Of a stretch of DNA of 64,000 nt, positions 17,271 to 30,014 are shown piece after piece. The first letter of the stretch is position 1. Every line of letters begins with the position of its first letter. The notes beneath the pieces were generated by a model. It ran no database searches. It was not told the origin of the DNA and saw nothing but the letters and a program-made list of their open reading frames with translations. Source of the DNA: Mycobacterium sp. 4858 (GTDB taxonomy: Bacteria > Actinomycetota > Actinomycetes > Mycobacteriales > Mycobacteriaceae); NCBI RefSeq assembly GCF_900240975.1, contig NZ_LT968775.1, positions 1,550,001 to 1,614,000 on the forward strand. Reading direction: 5' to 3'. A program made the position numbers and the translations under genes.

Positions 17271-19121
17271 CTAGGGGCCGCTCTCTTCGTCGAGGATGGC
17301 GAAGAGCTGGCTCTCGGTGGCGGTGGCGATGTCGTCGTCGAACGGGTCGTCGGGGTGGTCGGGATACGGGGCGGGCGCGGGGCCGGTCAGGCCGGCCAGC
17401 AGGCCCTCCAGCCGGGTGGCGAGCTGCGCCCTGTCGCCGGGGCTGAAGTCGGATCGGCCGAGCAGCGCCTGCATCTCGCGGATCACGTCGTTGAAGCGGG
17501 CCATGCGATCGGGCGGCTCACCGCTCGGCCCGGTGGACAGCTGAGCGTCGAGATGCTCGGCCAGCGCCGCCGGCGTCGGGTGATCGAAGATCAGCGTCGG
17601 CGAAAGGGTCAGCCCGGTCGCGATTTTCAGCCTGTTCCGCAGCTCCACGGCGGTCAGCGAGTCGAAGCCGAGATCGGCGAAGGCTTGCTCGGCGCCGACG
17701 TCCGCGGTGCTGTGACCCAACACCGTGGCGGCATTGCCGCTCACCAGCTCCACCAGCTCACGGCGCCGCTGCTCGGGGGCCAGTCCCTCCAGCCGCGCCC
17801 GCAGACCAGTCAACGACACCATGTCTGTCGGGTCGAGGATCCGCCGCACCGGCCGAGATGCCAACTGGCTCAACAACGGCGGCAGCGCGGCGCCGGCGTG
17901 CGCCAGCGCGGCGGTGTCGAGCCGGGTGGCCACCACGACAGGGGGCTCGGCCAGCAGCGCGGCGTCCAGCAGGTCCAGCGCTTGGCGGGTGGACAGCGCG
18001 GCGAGCCCGGCGCGGCTCATCCGCGCCTTGTCGCGGTCGCCGAGGTGCTGCGTCATGGCCGAGGCCTGCTCCCACATCCCCCAGGCGATGGACAGGCCGG
18101 GCAACCGGTGGGCCCGGCGGTAAGCCACCAGGCCGTCGAGGAAGCTGTTGGCCGCCGCGTAGTTGCCCTGGCCCGGCGCGCCGACGATTCCCGCCATCGA
18201 CGAAAACACCACGAACGCCGCCAGATCCAGCCCCCGGGTCAGCTCGTGCAGGTGCCACGCGCCGTCGACTTTGGACCGCAACACCGTGTCGATGCGCTCC
18301 GGCGTCAGCGACGCGATCACCGCGTCGTCCAGCACGCCCGCGGCATGGAACACCCCGCGCAGCGGGAGGTGCGCCGGTACCTGCGCCAGCACCCGCGCCA
18401 GGGCGTCCCGGTCGCCGACATCGCAGGCCACCACCGACACCTGCGCCCCGGCGCCGCGCAGCTCGGCGACCAGCTCGGGCAGGCCGTCGGCCCCCTCCCC
18501 GCTGCGGCTGACCAACACGATGTGCGGCACCCGGTGGCGGTCGACCAGGTGGCGGGCCACCGCCGCCCCCGCCATGCCCGTCCCGCCGGTGATCAGCACG
18601 GTGCCGCCGCCCAGCCCGGCGGGCCCGTCGGGCATGGTGAGCACGACCTTGCCGATGTGGCGGGCCTGGCTGACGAACCGGTAGGCGTCCGCGGCGCACC
18701 GCACGTCGAAGGCCTTGACCGGCAACGGCTTCAGCACCCCGTCCGCGAACAACCGCATCAACTCGGCCAGCATCTCGGCGATGCGGTCAGGCCCGGCCTC
18801 CATCAGATCGAACGCGCGGTATGCGACATCGGCCAGGGCCGCCGGGTCGCGCAGGTCCGTCTTGCCCATCTCGATGAAGCGCCCACCGGGGGCCAGCAGC
18901 CGCAGCGAGGCGTCGGTGAACTCGCCGGCGAGCGAGTTGAGCACGACGTCCATCCCGGCGCCGCCCGTGGCGGCGGAGAACTCGCGCTCGAAGTCCAGCG
19001 TCCGCGAATCCGCGATGTGCTCGTCGTCCAGACCCATGGCGCGCAGGGTGTCCCACTTGCCGCGGCTGGCGGTGGCGAAGACCTCGGCGCCCCAGTGCCG
19101 GGCCAGTTGCACGGCAGCCAT
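17271..19121 (-). CDS. pks17: Pks17-like 3' part of the split pks8/17 gene (end of ER, KR, ACP)
   Basis: About 616 residues in the frame that continues Pks8 after the break near 19130. It holds the rest of the ER domain, a KR domain and an ACP. The KR has TGGTGMAG, the LDD motif of B-type ketoreductases, S of VVFSSMAG and Y of GNYAAANS. The ACP has S in [11 protein letters not shown]. The C-terminus ([15 protein letters not shown]) resembles a docking tail and is nearly the same as in Pks7. The ATG at 19121 ([10 protein letters not shown]) is the first possible restart and is preceded by a G-rich RBS-like run. Alone this piece has no KS or AT. In M. tuberculosis the same part is annotated as pks17. 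The stop lies 1 nt before the pks9 start. Confidence 0.8.
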   Translation of the reverse strand: MAAVQLARHWGAEVFATASRGKWDTLRAMGLDDEHIADSRTLDFEREFSAATGGAGMDVVLNSLAGEFTDASLRLLAPGGRFIEMGKTDLRDPAALADVAYRAFDLMEAGPDRIAEMLAELMRLFADGVLKPLPVKAFDVRCAADAYRFVSQARHIGKVVLTMPDGPAGLGGGTVLITGGTGMAGAAVARHLVDRHRVPHIVLVSRSGEGADGLPELVAELRGAGAQVSVVACDVGDRDALARVLAQVPAHLPLRGVFHAAGVLDDAVIASLTPERIDTVLRSKVDGAWHLHELTRGLDLAAFVVFSSMAGIVGAPGQGNYAAANSFLDGLVAYRRAHRLPGLSIAWGMWEQASAMTQHLGDRDKARMSRAGLAALSTRQALDLLDAALLAEPPVVVATRLDTAALAHAGAALPPLLSQLASRPVRRILDPTDMVSLTGLRARLEGLAPEQRRRELVELVSGNAATVLGHSTADVGAEQAFADLGFDSLTAVELRNRLKIATGLTLSPTLIFDHPTPAALAEHLDAQLSTGPSGEPPDRMARFNDVIREMQALLGRSDFSPGDRAQLATRLEGLLAGLTGPAPAPYPDHPDDPFDDDIATATESQLFAILDEESGP

Positions 19122-22100
19122 GCCCACCCCCCGCCCAGGACCGACAACCCGTAATACGCCGTGAGGAACACCACCGGCACGCCGGCGGCGTCGGCGAACG
19201 ACCAGCCCGGTGGCACCCGCGTCACCAGCCGCCGATCGACGACGGCCTCCGACCCCGTCAGGCCCACGATTCCCGTGACCGGGTCGCCGACGGCCAGATC
19301 CGTGATGCCGGGTCCGATCTCGGTCACCAGCCCGGCACCCTCGGCGCCCAGCTGCGCCGCGCCGGGGTACATGCCCAGGGCCACCAACACGTCGCGGAAG
19401 TTCACCCCGGCGGCCGCCACCGCCACCCGCACCTGCCCGGCCGCCAGGTCGGCCGGCGGGCCGGACTCGACCGCCAGGTCCTCCAGCGTGCCGGCGTCGC
19501 CGGCCGCCAGCCGCCACACCGACGGCGGCTCGGGCAACCGCAACACGGGGTGCGCCTTGAGCGGCTTCAGCCGGGCGCCGTGGGCGACGCCGTCGCGGAC
19601 CACCAATTGCGGTTCCCCACAACCGATCACGGACGCGAGATCGAGCGACCCGTCGGTGTCGACCAGCACCACCTGGCCCGGATGCTCGGCCTGCGCCGAC
19701 CGCACCAGCCCCCACACCGCCGCGCCGGCCAGGTCCGGCACGTCCTCGCCGGGCAGCGCCACCGCGCCGCGGGTCTGCACCACCAGCGGCGGGGCGCCCT
19801 CGCCCCGGGACTGCAACACCCGCAGCGCCTCGTGGGTGGCGGTGTACACCGATCCGACCACCTCGGGGCCGCCCGCCGGCGGCCGCCACACCTCGGGTTC
19901 CGCGCCGACGGCGTCGTCGGGCAACGTGATCGGGGACCACACGGCCTCCAACAGTTCCCCGCCGCCGGATCGCGCCGCGACGGCCGCCGACAGCTGCGCG
20001 GCCGAGACCGGACGCGTCACCAGCTCGCGCACCGACAGCACCGGCACACCCGACGAGTCGGCCAGTTCGACCGAGACGGCTCCCTCGCCCGCCGGGGCCA
20101 GCCGCACCCGGACCCGCGACGCCCCGGCCGCATGCAGGCACACCCCCTGCCAGGAGAACGGCAGGACGGTCTGGCCCCGCTCGTCGGCGACCCCCAGGGC
20201 GTGCAGGGCCGCGTCCAACACGACCGGGTGAATCCCGAAGCCGCCCACCGTCACACCGGCCTGCTGCGGGGCCTCCACCTCGGCGAAGGTCTCGGCGCCC
20301 CGGCGCCACACCCTCCGCAGGCCGCGGAAGGCCGGACCGTACCCGTAGCCGCGCGCCGCCAGGTCGTCGTACGCGCCCGTCACGTCGACCTCCGCGGCGC
20401 CGATGGGCGGCCACACCGACAGATCCGTTCCCGGTCCGGGCGCGCCCTCGCTCAGCACGCCCTGCGCATGCACCGTCCACTCCGCGCCGGCCTGCGAATA
20501 CACCGCGACGGCCCGGGATCCGTTCTCGGCGGCGGCGTCGACCACCACCTGCACGCGGACCCCGCCGGCGGCCGGCAGCGGCAGCGGCGCCGACAGCGTC
20601 AGCTCCTCGATCACCGGGCAGCCCACCTCGTCGCCGGCCCGCAGCGCCAGCTCGACGAACCCCGCGCCGGGGAACAACACCGTCCCGGTCACCGCGTGAT
20701 CGGCCAGCCACGGCTGGGCCGCCGCCGACAGCCGGCCCGTCAACACCACGCCGCCCGAATCGGGCCGCTCCACCACCGCGCCCAACAGGGCATGCTCGGC
20801 CGCCGCCAGGCCCAGGCCGGCGGTGTCGCGGGCGCCCATCGACTCCGCCGACAACCAAAACCTGCGCCGCTGAAAGGCATACGTCGGCAGGTCGACCCGG
20901 CGGGCGGCCAGGCCGGCGAACGCCGCGGCCCAGTCGACGTCGGCGCCGGAGGCGAACAGCTGCCCGGCCGCCAGCAGCAGCGAGTCGACTTCGGGGCGGT
21001 CCTTGGGCATCGACACCACCGACACGGCCGGCTCGGCCGCCAGCGACTGCTCCACCGCGGCCGTCAACGCCGCGCCCGGACCCACCTCCAGGAACGCGCC
21101 GCCGCCCAGCGATTCGGCGCACCGCACCCCGTCGACGAACCGCACCGGACGGCGCACGTGCTCGACCCAGTAGTCGGCGGACCCGTATCCGGGCCCGGCC
21201 AGTCGCCCGGTCACGTTGGACACCAACTCGATTCGCGGCGCGCTGGGCGACACCGCGGCCACCACCGCGGAGAACTCCTCGATCATGGGCTCCATCAGCG
21301 ACGAGTGGAACGCGTGCGAGACCGCCAGCTGCCGCACCCGCCTCCCGCGCTCGGCCAGCCGGTCCGCCACGGCCGTCACGGCGGCCCGGTCACCGGACAG
21401 CACCACCGCGTCCGGGCCGTTGACCGCCGCGATGCTGACGCCGCCGTTCAGCAGCGGCGCGACGTCGGCCTCGGCGGCGGTCACCGCCACCATCACCCCG
21501 CCGTCCGGCAGCGCGGCCATCAGCCGGCCGCGGGCGGTCACCACCCGCGCCGCGTCCTGCAGCGACAACACCCCGGCCACGCAGGCCGCCGCGATCTCCC
21601 CCACCGAGTGGCCGATCACCACGTCGGGCGTCACGCCCCACGACCGCCACAGCGCCGCCAGGGCGACCTCGAGCACGAACAGCGCCGGCTGGGCGAATTC
21701 CGTGCTCTGCAACAACTCCGGGTCGCCGCCCCACATCACGTCGCGCAGCGGCAGCCGGGCGTGGGCGTCCACCGCCGCCACGGCCTCGTCGAACGCCTCG
21801 GCGAACACCGGGAAGCGCCGGTGCAGGTCCCGCCCCATCCCGAGCCGCTGCGAGCCCTGACCGGGAAACACGAACACCCGCTTACCGGCCGCGCGCGTGC
21901 GCCCGACGGCCACCCCCCGGCCCGGCTCCTCCGACGCGACGCCCGCGAGCCCCGCCAGCAGGGTGTCGCGGTCGCCGCCGACCAGCACCGCGCGGTGGTC
22001 CAGGGCCGCCCGGGTGGTGGCCAGCGACCAGCCCACGTCCACCGGGTGCAGGTCCGGCTCGGCGTCCAGGTGGGCCGACAGCCGCGCGGCCTGTGCCGCC

Positions 22101-23560
22101 AGCGCGTCGGGCGAGCGGGCCGAGATCACCCACGCCACCACCGTGTCCGGCCGGTCGCCCTGCGCCGCAACGGCTTCGGGGTCCGCGGGGGGTTGCTCGA
22201 CGAGCACGTGGGCGTTGGTCCCGCTGATCCCGAACGACGACACCCCCGCCAGGCGGCGCCCGTCGCGGGCCGGCCACGGCCGTGGCTCGGTCAACAGCGA
22301 CACCGCGCCCGACTGCCAATCCACATGCGGCGACGGCACATCCACGTGCAGCGTCTTGGGCATCACCCCGTGGCGCATGGCCTGCACCATCTTGATCACC
22401 CCGGCCACCCCCGCCGCGGCCGAGGTGTGACCGATGTTGGACTTGATCGACCCCAACCACAGCGGCCGGTCCGCCGGCCGGTCCTGCCCGTAGGTGGCCA
22501 GGAGGGCCTGGGCCTCGATCGGGTCACCCAACACCGTTCCCGTGCCGTGGCCTTCGACCACGTCGACGTCCGCGGCGGTCAGCCCGGCGTTGGCCAGCGC
22601 GGTCCGGATCACCCGCTGCTGCGACGGCCCGTTGGGCGCGGTCAGCCCGTTGGAGGCGCCGTCCTGGTTCACCGCCGAACCCGCCAGCACCGCGAGCACC
22701 GGATGCCCCATCCGCCGCGCGTCGGCCAGCCGCTCGAGCACCAGGACGCCCGCGCCCTCCGACCACGACGTCCCGTCCGCGGCGCCGGCGTACACCTTGC
22801 ACCGGCCGTCCGGCGCCAGCGCCCGCTGGCGGCTGAACTCGACGAACGCGGCGGGCGTGGCCATCACCGTGACCCCGCCGGCCAGCGCCAGGTCGCACTC
22901 CCCGGAGCGCAGCGACTGCGCGGCCAGATGCATCGCCACCAACGACGACGAACACGCCGTGTCGATCGACACCGCGGGGCCTTCCAGCCCCAACACATAG
23001 GACACCCGCCCCGACGCCACGCTCAGGGTCGAACCGGTCAGCCCGTAGCCCTCCAGCTCGCCCTTCACCTCGCCGCCGTAACCGGCATGGATGACGCCGG
23101 CGAACACGCCGGTCGCCGAGCCCCGCAACCCCAGCGGGTCAATCCCGGCCCGCTCCAACGCCTCCCACGAGATCTCGAGCATCAACCGCTGCTGGGGATC
23201 CATCGCCAGCGCCTCGCTGGGCCCTACACCGAAGAACCCGGCGTCGAAGTCCGCCGCGTCGCGCAGGAAGCTGCCCTGCCGGGTGTACATCTTGCCCGCC
23301 GCGTCGGGATCCGGGTCGTACAGCCCCTCGACGTCCCAGCCCCGATCCGCCGGGAAGTCCGACACCGTGTCGCGGCCCTCATTGACCAACTGCCACAGGG
23401 CTTCCGGCGAATCCACCCCGCCCGCGTAGCGGCACGCCATGCCGACCACCGCGATCGGTTCGGACAGCCGGCCCTCCAGCTCCGAGACGCGTCGCCGCGC
23501 CCGCCTGAGATCGGCCGTCAGTCGCTTGAGGTAGTCGACGTGCTGCGAGGTGTCCGGCAT
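18803..23560 (-). CDS. pks8: Pks8-like 5' part of the split pks8/17 gene (KS-AT-DH-truncated ER)
   Basis: 1585 codons, of which about 1475 are in the true frame. An N-terminal coiled coil ([22 protein letters not shown]) looks like a docking helix. The KS has the VDTACSSS cysteine and VEGHGTGT and NIGHTSAA histidines. The AT has GHSVGE and HAFH, predicting malonyl-CoA. The DH has H in LADHAVTG and D in [10 protein letters not shown]. The ER starts normally ([15 protein letters not shown]) but is cut after AYYGLSVL near 19133. There 43 nt present in pks7 are missing, and about 110 out-of-frame residues follow. The lost part includes the NADPH-binding strand. The start at 23560 (MPDTSQ) lies 7 nt after the pks7 stop; 23587 is an alternative. 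The whole locus 17271-23560 may be one gene. Confidence 0.85.
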   Translation of the reverse strand: MPDTSQHVDYLKRLTADLRRARRRVSELEGRLSEPIAVVGMACRYAGGVDSPEALWQLVNEGRDTVSDFPADRGWDVEGLYDPDPDAAGKMYTRQGSFLRDAADFDAGFFGVGPSEALAMDPQQRLMLEISWEALERAGIDPLGLRGSATGVFAGVIHAGYGGEVKGELEGYGLTGSTLSVASGRVSYVLGLEGPAVSIDTACSSSLVAMHLAAQSLRSGECDLALAGGVTVMATPAAFVEFSRQRALAPDGRCKVYAGAADGTSWSEGAGVLVLERLADARRMGHPVLAVLAGSAVNQDGASNGLTAPNGPSQQRVIRTALANAGLTAADVDVVEGHGTGTVLGDPIEAQALLATYGQDRPADRPLWLGSIKSNIGHTSAAAGVAGVIKMVQAMRHGVMPKTLHVDVPSPHVDWQSGAVSLLTEPRPWPARDGRRLAGVSSFGISGTNAHVLVEQPPADPEAVAAQGDRPDTVVAWVISARSPDALAAQAARLSAHLDAEPDLHPVDVGWSLATTRAALDHRAVLVGGDRDTLLAGLAGVASEEPGRGVAVGRTRAAGKRVFVFPGQGSQRLGMGRDLHRRFPVFAEAFDEAVAAVDAHARLPLRDVMWGGDPELLQSTEFAQPALFVLEVALAALWRSWGVTPDVVIGHSVGEIAAACVAGVLSLQDAARVVTARGRLMAALPDGGVMVAVTAAEADVAPLLNGGVSIAAVNGPDAVVLSGDRAAVTAVADRLAERGRRVRQLAVSHAFHSSLMEPMIEEFSAVVAAVSPSAPRIELVSNVTGRLAGPGYGSADYWVEHVRRPVRFVDGVRCAESLGGGAFLEVGPGAALTAAVEQSLAAEPAVSVVSMPKDRPEVDSLLLAAGQLFASGADVDWAAAFAGLAARRVDLPTYAFQRRRFWLSAESMGARDTAGLGLAAAEHALLGAVVERPDSGGVVLTGRLSAAAQPWLADHAVTGTVLFPGAGFVELALRAGDEVGCPVIEELTLSAPLPLPAAGGVRVQVVVDAAAENGSRAVAVYSQAGAEWTVHAQGVLSEGAPGPGTDLSVWPPIGAAEVDVTGAYDDLAARGYGYGPAFRGLRRVWRRGAETFAEVEAPQQAGVTVGGFGIHPVVLDAALHALGVADERGQTVLPFSWQGVCLHAAGASRVRVRLAPAGEGAVSVELADSSGVPVLSVRELVTRPVSAAQLSAAVAARSGGGELLEAVWSPITLPDDAVGAEPEVWRPPAGGPEVVGSVYTATHEALRVLQSRGEGAPPLVVQTRGAVALPGEDVPDLAGAAVWGLVRSAQAEHPGQVVLVDTDGSLDLASVIGCGEPQLVVRDGVAHGARLKPLKAHPVLRLPEPPSVWRLAAGDAGTLEDLAVESGPPADLAAGQVRVAVAAAGVNFRDVLVALGMYPGAAQLGAEGAGLVTEIGPGITDLAVGDPVTGIVGLTGSEAVVDRRLVTRVPPGWSFADAAGVPVVFLTAYYGLSVLGGGWAWLPCNWPGTGAPRSSPPPAAASGTPCAPWVWTTSTSRIRGRWTSSASSPPPRAAPGWTSCSTRSPASSPTPRCGCWPPVGASSRWARRTCATRRPWPMSHTARSI

Positions 23561-23567
23561 CGTGGTC

Positions 23568-26500
23568 TCAGCGGCCGAGTTCTTCATCGAGGATGGCAAA
23601 GAGTTGGCTTTCGGTGGCGGCATCGAGGTCGGCGTCCAGGCCTTCGGGGTCGGGGTGATCGTCGGGGTCCAGGGTGGCGAGCAGGTTGTGCAGCCGGGCC
23701 CGCAGCGCCGATTTGGCGCCCGCGTCCCAACTGGGCTGGGCCAGCAGGGCCTGCAGTTCGCGGGTGATGTCGGTGAAGCGGTCCATCAGGTCCGGCTGGT
23801 CGCTCGGGCCGGCGGACAGCTGACCGTCGAGGTGCTCCGCCAGCACCGACGGCGTGGGATAGTCGAAGATCAGCGTGGGTGAAAGCGTAAGCCCCGTGGC
23901 GGTTTTCAGCCGGTTGCGCAGCTCGACGGCGGTGAGCGAATCGAAGCCGAGATCCTGGAACGCGCGGCCCGCGTTGATGTCGGCGGGATTCGGCAGCCCC
24001 AGCACCGTAGCCGCGTTGCCGCGGACCAGGTCGACCAGCTCACGCTGTCGCGCCTCGGGGGCCAAGCCGTGCAGGCGCGCCGCGAGCCCGGTCATCAGGG
24101 CGGTCGTGTCGACGTCGTCGATGACGCGGCGGGTGGTGCGGGCGGCCAGCTCGCTCAACAGCGGGGGCAGCGCGGCGGCGTTGTCGGACAGGGCGACCCG
24201 ATCCAGGCGGGCGGCCATCAGCACCGGGGCCTCGACCAGCATCGCGGCGTCGAACGACTCCAGCGCCTGCTCGGTGGACAGTGGCGCGATCCCGAGCCTG
24301 CTCATCCGGGCCTTGTCGCGTTCGCCGAGATGGGCTGTCATCGCCGACGCCTCCTCCCAGAGGCCCCAGGCCAGCGACAGGCCCGGGAGCCCGTGCGCGC
24401 GCCGGTACGCGACCAGCCCGTCGAGGAAGCTGTTGGCGGCGGCGTAGTTGGCCTGGCCGGGAGTGCCCACGATTCCGGCCATCGACGAAAACACCACGAA
24501 CGCCGACTGATCCTGTTCGCGCGTCAGCTCGTGCAGGTGCCAGGCGCCGTCGACCTTGGCCCGCAACACGGCATCCACCCGATCCGGGGTCAGGGACAAG
24601 ACCAGCCCGTCGTCGAGGATGCCGGCCGCGTGCACCACAGCGCGCAGCGGATATTCGTCCGGTATCTGCGTCAGCATCGCCGCGACCGCGTCGCGGTCGG
24701 CGACATCGCAGGCCACCACCGTCACCCGGGCGCCGGCCTCCTGCAGGCGATCCACCAGCTCCGCGACCCCCGGGGCCCCGGCGCCGGCGCGGCTGGCCAG
24801 CACCACGTGGGCCACGCGATACCGGTCGACGAGGTGGCGGGCCAGCGCCGAGCCGGCCATGCCGGTGCCGCCGGTGATCACCACGCTGCCGCCGGCGAGC
24901 CCGCCACACCCACTGAGCACCGCGCCGGGCCCGGACGGGACGGTGAGTGCGACCTTGCCGATGTGCCGGGCCTGGCTGACGAACCGGTAGGCCGCCGAGG
25001 CGCAGCGGACGTCGAAGGTCTTGAGCGGCAACGGTTTCACGGCGCCGTCGTGAAGCAGTTGCACGATCCGGGCCAGCATCGCGGCGGTGCGGTCTTCGCC
25101 GGCCTCCATCAGGTCGAAGGCGCGATACCGCGCGCCCCCGTACCGTTCGGCGACGTCGTGCGGATCGCGGACGTCGGTCTTGCCCATCTCGATGAAGCGC
25201 CCGCCGGGGGCCAGCAGCCGCAGCGACGCGTCGGTGAACTCGCCCGCCAGGGAATTGAGCACCACATCGACACCGGCCCCGCCGGTGGCGGCCGAGAACT
25301 TCTGCTCGAACTCCAGCGTCCGCGAGTCGCCGATGTGGTCGTCGTCGAATCCCATGGCGCGCAGGGTGTCCCACTTGCCGCGGCTCGCGGTGGCGAACAC
25401 CTCCGCACCCCAGTGCCGCGCCAGCTGGACCGCGGCCATCCCCACCCCGCCGGTGGCGGTGTGCACCAGCACCCGCTCGCCGGCACGCAGGCCCGCCAGC
25501 TCCGACAGCCCGTAGAGCGCGGTGAGAAAGACGACCGGCACACCCGCCGCCGTCACCAGCGACCAGCCCTCGGGCACCCGGGTCACCACCCGCTGATCGA
25601 CCACGGCTTCGGACCCGACCACCCCGAGCAGCCCCATGACCGCGTCACCGACGGAGAGCCCGGTCACACCGGGACCCACCTCGACCACCACGCCCGAGCC
25701 CTCGGCCCCCAGCCGGCCACCGCCCGGATACATGCCCAGGGCGACCAGCACGTCCCGGAAGTTCACCCCGACCGCGGCCACCGCCACCCGGACCTGGCCG
25801 GCGTCCAATTCCACCGGCGGGCAAGGGCTCACCACCAGGTCCTCCAGCGTGCCGCCGGCGCCGGCGTCCAGCCGCCAGCCCCCGGGCGGCAGCCGCAGAA
25901 CCGATCCCCTGCGCGCCGGCCGCATCCGGGCCGCGTACGCCACGCCGTCGCGGACCGCCAATTGCGGCTCGCCGCAGCCGATCACCGCCCGCGCGTCGAG
26001 CGATCCGTCCGAGTCGATCAACACCACCCGGCCCGGGTGCTCGGCCTGCGCCGAGCGCACCAACCCCCACACCGCCGCGCCGGCCAGGTCCGTGACGTCC
26101 TCACCGGGGAGCGCCACCGCGCCGCGGGTCTGCACGGCCACCACCGGTGACCCGGCCTCGCCCAACCACGATTGCAGCGCGCCCAGCGCCTCGGTGGTGG
26201 CCGCGTGCACCGAGCGCACCACGTCGCCGCCGTGCGCGCCCGGCCCCCACACGGTGACGTCCCGGTCGAAGCCGTTGCCGCTCAAGGCGACCGGCGACCA
26301 CGCCACCTCGAACAAGCCCTCGGCAGGCGCCGCCGCGAGCGAAAGCTGCTCGGCCGAAACCGGGCGCATCGCCAACGAGCGCACCGACAACACCGGCAGC
26401 CCGGAGCCGTCGGCCAGTTCCACCGACACCGCCCCGGCACCGGAGGGTGTTATCCGGACCCGCGCCCGCGATGCGCCCGCCGCGTGCAACGACACCCCCT

Positions 26501-29500
26501 GCCAGGAGAACGGCAACACGGTCTGGCCCTGCCCGGCGGCCACGCCGATCGCGTGCAGCGCCGCGTCCAGCAACACCGGGTGCATGCCGAAGCCACCGTC
26601 CGTCGCACCGGCGTCGTCCGGCAACGCGACGTCGGCGAAGATCTCGTCGCCCCGCCGCCACATCGCCCGCAGGCCGCGGAATGCCCGGCCATACTCGTAG
26701 CCCCGCTCCGCCAGCCGCGCGTAGGCGTCGCCCACCTCCACCGGCGTCGCCCCCACCGGCGGCCACACCGACATGTCCGCGGCCGGCGCCACCGCCGCCG
26801 CGCCCAACAGGCCCTGGGCGTGCAGCACCCACTCCGACTGCGCGCCGGCCGCGTACACCGACACCTCGCGACGCCCCGACTCGGCGGCGGCGCCGACCAC
26901 CACCTGCACCTGGACGCCGTCCGCGGCCGGCAACACCAGCGGGGCCGACAACGTCAACTCCTCCAGGACACCGCACCCGACCTCGTCGCCGGCGCGGATG
27001 GCCAGCTCCACAAATCCCGCGCCGGGGAACAACACGGTGCCGCCCACCGCATGGTCGGCCAGCCACGGCTGGGCGGCCGTCGACAGCCGGCCCGTGAGCA
27101 CCACGCCGCCGGAGTCGGGCCGCGCCACCACCGCGCCCAGCAGCGCGTGCCGCGCGCCGGCCAGCCCCAGAGTTGCCACGTCTCCCGATCCCGTCGCGCC
27201 GCCTGGCAGCCAAAACCGTTGCCGCACAAACCCGTACGTCGGCAATTCCACGCGCCGCCCACCCAGGCCGGCCATCGTGGCCCGCCAGTCTACCGGTAGG
27301 CCGGCCACGTGGGCCTGACCCGCCGAAAGCCAAAACCGTTGCAGCGAACCGTCGTCGCGGCCCAGGGAGGGGACCACCAACGCGTCGTGGCCGCAATCGG
27401 CCAGCGTCTCCTCCACGGCGGCGAGCAGCACGGGATGCGGGCTGCATTCCACGAACACGCCGTACCCGGAGCCGCAGGCGTTCCGCACCGCCCGCTCGAA
27501 CTGGACCGTCTGCCGGATGCTGCGGAACCAGTAGTCGGCGTCCAGCCCCGCGGTGTCCAGCGGTTCGCCGGTCACGGTGGAGAACAGCGTGACCGAGGAC
27601 GAGCGCGGCTCGATCCCGGCCAGCGCCTCGGCCAGCGCCGCGCCGATGGCGTCGACGTGCCGGGAGTGGGAGGCATAGTCGACGTCGATCCGGCGGGCCC
27701 GCACGTCGCCGCCCTCGCAACACCGCATCAACTCGTCGAGCGCCGCCACCTCACCGGACACCACCACCGCCGAAACACCGTTGACGGCAGCCACATTCAA
27801 CCGATCGCCGAACCCGGCGATCAACTCTTCGGCCCGGGCCACCCCGCAGGCCAGCGACACCATGCCGCCCGCGCCCGCCAACCCCACCAGCAGCCGGCTG
27901 CGCAGCGCGACCACCCGGGCGGCGTCCTCCAGCGACAGCGCCCCCGCCACATACGCCGCCGCGATCTCGCCCTGCGAGTGGCCGATCACCGCGTCGGGGA
28001 CCACCCCCAGCGATCGCCACAACTCCGCCAGCGACACCATCACCGCCCACAGGGCCGGCTGCACGACGTCCACCCGGTCCAGTCCGGGCGCCCCGGGCGC
28101 CCCGCGGATGACGTCGACCAACGACCAGTCCACGTGTTCGGCGAGCGCCTTCTCGCAGCGCTGCAGGTGTTCGGCGAAAACCGGTGAGCTGTCGAGCAAT
28201 TCGGATCCCATGCCGACCCATTGCGAGCCCTGACCGGGAAACACGAACACCGTCTTGCCGACCGGCTGCGCCCGGCCCACCACCGCACCCGCCCCCGGCG
28301 CGCCGGCGGCGAGATCAGCCAGGTCGGCCAGCCCCGCCAGCAGGCGCTCACGGTCCCCGACCAGCACGGCGCGGTGCTCGAACAGCGACCGCGTCGACAC
28401 CAGCGACCAGGCCACGTCGACCGCCCGCACACCCGGGTCGTCGTGCACCCGCGCCAGCAACCGGGACGCCTGGTTGGCCAGCGCGTCGGCCGACCGGGCC
28501 GACAGCACCCACGGCGCGGGCGCGTCATCGCCGGCCGGCGCGGGACTTTCGGGCTCCAGCGGTGGTTGCTCGACGATGACGTGCGCATTGGTGCCGCTGA
28601 TCCCGAACGACGACACCCCGGCGCGGCGCGGCCGGTCCTGCGCGGGCCACTCCCGCGCCTCGGTCAGCAGCGACACCGCGCCGGCCGACCAATCCACGTG
28701 CGGCGTGGGCACATCCACGTGCAACGTCTTGGGCATCAGCCCGTGCCGGACCGCCTGCACCATCTTGATCACCCCGCCGGCGCCCGCCGCCGCCGAAGTG
28801 TGGCCCATGTTGGACTTGATCGACCCCAGCCACAGCGGACGGTCGGCCGGCCGGTCCTGGCCGTAGGTGGCCAAGACCGCCTGCGCCTCGATCGGATCCC
28901 CGAGGGTGGTGCCCGTCCCGTGCCCCTCCACCAGGTCCACGTCCGCGGCGCGCAGGCGCGCGTCGGCCAGCGCGGCCCGGATCACCCGCTGCTGCGAGGG
29001 CCCGTTGGGCGTCGCCAGCCCGTTGGAGGCGCCGTCCTGATTGACCGCCGACCCGCGCAGCAGCGCAAGCACCTGATGCCCGTGCCGGCGCGCGTCGGAC
29101 AGCCGTTCCAGCACCAGCACGCCGACGCCCTCGGAGAAGCCGGTGCCGTCGGCGGCGCCGGCGTACGCCTTGCAACGCCCGTCGGCCGCCAGCGCCCGCT
29201 GCCGACTGAACTCGATGAACATCGCCGGGGTGGCCATCACCGTCACGCCGCCGGCCAGCGCCAGGTCGCATTCGCCGGCGCGCAGCGACCGCGCCGCCAG
29301 GTGCAGCGCCACCAGCGACGACGAACAGGCCGTGTCCACCGAGATGGCCGGGCCCTCCAGGCCCAGCGAGTAGGCCACCCGGCCCGACGCCACGCTCAGC
29401 GTGGATCCGCGCAACCCGTAGCGCTCCAGGTGTCCCGGCACCCGGCCCTGGCCGCCGTAGGAGCCGTGGAAGATCCCGGCGAACACGCCCGTCGCCGAAC

Positions 29501-29942
29501 CGCGCAGCTCGGCGGGGTCGATCCCGGCCCGCTCCAACGCCTCCCAGGACACCTCGAGCAGCAGGCGCTGCTGCGGGTCCATGGCCAGCGCCTCGCTGGG
29601 CGCGATGCCGAAGAAGGCGGCGTCGAAGTCGGCGACGTCGGCCAAAAAGCCCCCGCACCGGGCGTAGGACTTTCCCACCGCGTCGGGGTCGGGATCGAAC
29701 AGGCCGGCCAGGTTCCAGCCGCGGTCCGCCGGGAATTCCGAGACCACGTCACGGCCCTCGACCACCATCTGCCACAGGGCCTCCGGCGAATCCACGCCCC
29801 CCGGGTACCGGCAACCCATCCCGACCACCGCCACGGGTTCGGTTGCCGCGGCGAGGTATTCGCGGGCCTCGCGCTTCAGCCGCTCGTTGTCCTTCAGCGC
29901 CGCGCGGAGCGCCCTGACCAGCTCGTCGGAGTCGCCGGTCAT
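23568..29942 (-). CDS. pks7: Type I polyketide synthase Pks7, KS-AT-DH-ER-KR-ACP
   Basis: A 2124-residue fully reducing module. A short N-terminal coiled coil ([19 protein letters not shown]) precedes the KS, with C206 in VDTACSSS and both histidines. The AT has GHSQGE and YASHSRH, the motifs for methylmalonyl-CoA. The DH has H in LADHAVGG and D in [10 protein letters not shown]. The ER has an intact [21 protein letters not shown] motif. The KR has [11 protein letters not shown], and S and Y catalytic residues. The ACP has S in LGFDSL. The ATG at 29942 is chosen over an upstream TTG at 29960. One pass would add one methyl-branched, fully reduced unit. It is 73 nt downstream of the type III PKS gene and 7 nt upstream of pks8. 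Confidence 0.92.
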   Translation of the reverse strand: MTGDSDELVRALRAALKDNERLKREAREYLAAATEPVAVVGMGCRYPGGVDSPEALWQMVVEGRDVVSEFPADRGWNLAGLFDPDPDAVGKSYARCGGFLADVADFDAAFFGIAPSEALAMDPQQRLLLEVSWEALERAGIDPAELRGSATGVFAGIFHGSYGGQGRVPGHLERYGLRGSTLSVASGRVAYSLGLEGPAISVDTACSSSLVALHLAARSLRAGECDLALAGGVTVMATPAMFIEFSRQRALAADGRCKAYAGAADGTGFSEGVGVLVLERLSDARRHGHQVLALLRGSAVNQDGASNGLATPNGPSQQRVIRAALADARLRAADVDLVEGHGTGTTLGDPIEAQAVLATYGQDRPADRPLWLGSIKSNMGHTSAAAGAGGVIKMVQAVRHGLMPKTLHVDVPTPHVDWSAGAVSLLTEAREWPAQDRPRRAGVSSFGISGTNAHVIVEQPPLEPESPAPAGDDAPAPWVLSARSADALANQASRLLARVHDDPGVRAVDVAWSLVSTRSLFEHRAVLVGDRERLLAGLADLADLAAGAPGAGAVVGRAQPVGKTVFVFPGQGSQWVGMGSELLDSSPVFAEHLQRCEKALAEHVDWSLVDVIRGAPGAPGLDRVDVVQPALWAVMVSLAELWRSLGVVPDAVIGHSQGEIAAAYVAGALSLEDAARVVALRSRLLVGLAGAGGMVSLACGVARAEELIAGFGDRLNVAAVNGVSAVVVSGEVAALDELMRCCEGGDVRARRIDVDYASHSRHVDAIGAALAEALAGIEPRSSSVTLFSTVTGEPLDTAGLDADYWFRSIRQTVQFERAVRNACGSGYGVFVECSPHPVLLAAVEETLADCGHDALVVPSLGRDDGSLQRFWLSAGQAHVAGLPVDWRATMAGLGGRRVELPTYGFVRQRFWLPGGATGSGDVATLGLAGARHALLGAVVARPDSGGVVLTGRLSTAAQPWLADHAVGGTVLFPGAGFVELAIRAGDEVGCGVLEELTLSAPLVLPAADGVQVQVVVGAAAESGRREVSVYAAGAQSEWVLHAQGLLGAAAVAPAADMSVWPPVGATPVEVGDAYARLAERGYEYGRAFRGLRAMWRRGDEIFADVALPDDAGATDGGFGMHPVLLDAALHAIGVAAGQGQTVLPFSWQGVSLHAAGASRARVRITPSGAGAVSVELADGSGLPVLSVRSLAMRPVSAEQLSLAAAPAEGLFEVAWSPVALSGNGFDRDVTVWGPGAHGGDVVRSVHAATTEALGALQSWLGEAGSPVVAVQTRGAVALPGEDVTDLAGAAVWGLVRSAQAEHPGRVVLIDSDGSLDARAVIGCGEPQLAVRDGVAYAARMRPARRGSVLRLPPGGWRLDAGAGGTLEDLVVSPCPPVELDAGQVRVAVAAVGVNFRDVLVALGMYPGGGRLGAEGSGVVVEVGPGVTGLSVGDAVMGLLGVVGSEAVVDQRVVTRVPEGWSLVTAAGVPVVFLTALYGLSELAGLRAGERVLVHTATGGVGMAAVQLARHWGAEVFATASRGKWDTLRAMGFDDDHIGDSRTLEFEQKFSAATGGAGVDVVLNSLAGEFTDASLRLLAPGGRFIEMGKTDVRDPHDVAERYGGARYRAFDLMEAGEDRTAAMLARIVQLLHDGAVKPLPLKTFDVRCASAAYRFVSQARHIGKVALTVPSGPGAVLSGCGGLAGGSVVITGGTGMAGSALARHLVDRYRVAHVVLASRAGAGAPGVAELVDRLQEAGARVTVVACDVADRDAVAAMLTQIPDEYPLRAVVHAAGILDDGLVLSLTPDRVDAVLRAKVDGAWHLHELTREQDQSAFVVFSSMAGIVGTPGQANYAAANSFLDGLVAYRRAHGLPGLSLAWGLWEEASAMTAHLGERDKARMSRLGIAPLSTEQALESFDAAMLVEAPVLMAARLDRVALSDNAAALPPLLSELAARTTRRVIDDVDTTALMTGLAARLHGLAPEARQRELVDLVRGNAATVLGLPNPADINAGRAFQDLGFDSLTAVELRNRLKTATGLTLSPTLIFDYPTPSVLAEHLDGQLSAGPSDQPDLMDRFTDITRELQALLAQPSWDAGAKSALRARLHNLLATLDPDDHPDPEGLDADLDAATESQLFAILDEELGR

Positions 29943-30014
29943 GAAACGCGGCCCGGGCAAGGAAATGTCATCACGAGGTTTCTCCGAAGGCAGACAAAAG
30001 CAACGCCTTGGGTG

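Noticed and set aside
14447..17446. A plus-strand open frame of about 1000 codons opposite pks9
   Set aside because: Antisense shadow; the minus strand carries a complete KS-AT-ACP protein.
19131..21122. The long upstream extension of the Pks17 frame
   Set aside because: Before about 19130 this frame is Arg/Gly-rich shadow of the real Pks8 frame; only the part after the deletion encodes PKS domains.
19550..23767. A plus-strand open frame of about 1400 codons opposite pks8
   Set aside because: It is the antisense shadow of the PKS coding sequence, His/Arg/Gly-rich without any domain; such frames are common at this GC content.
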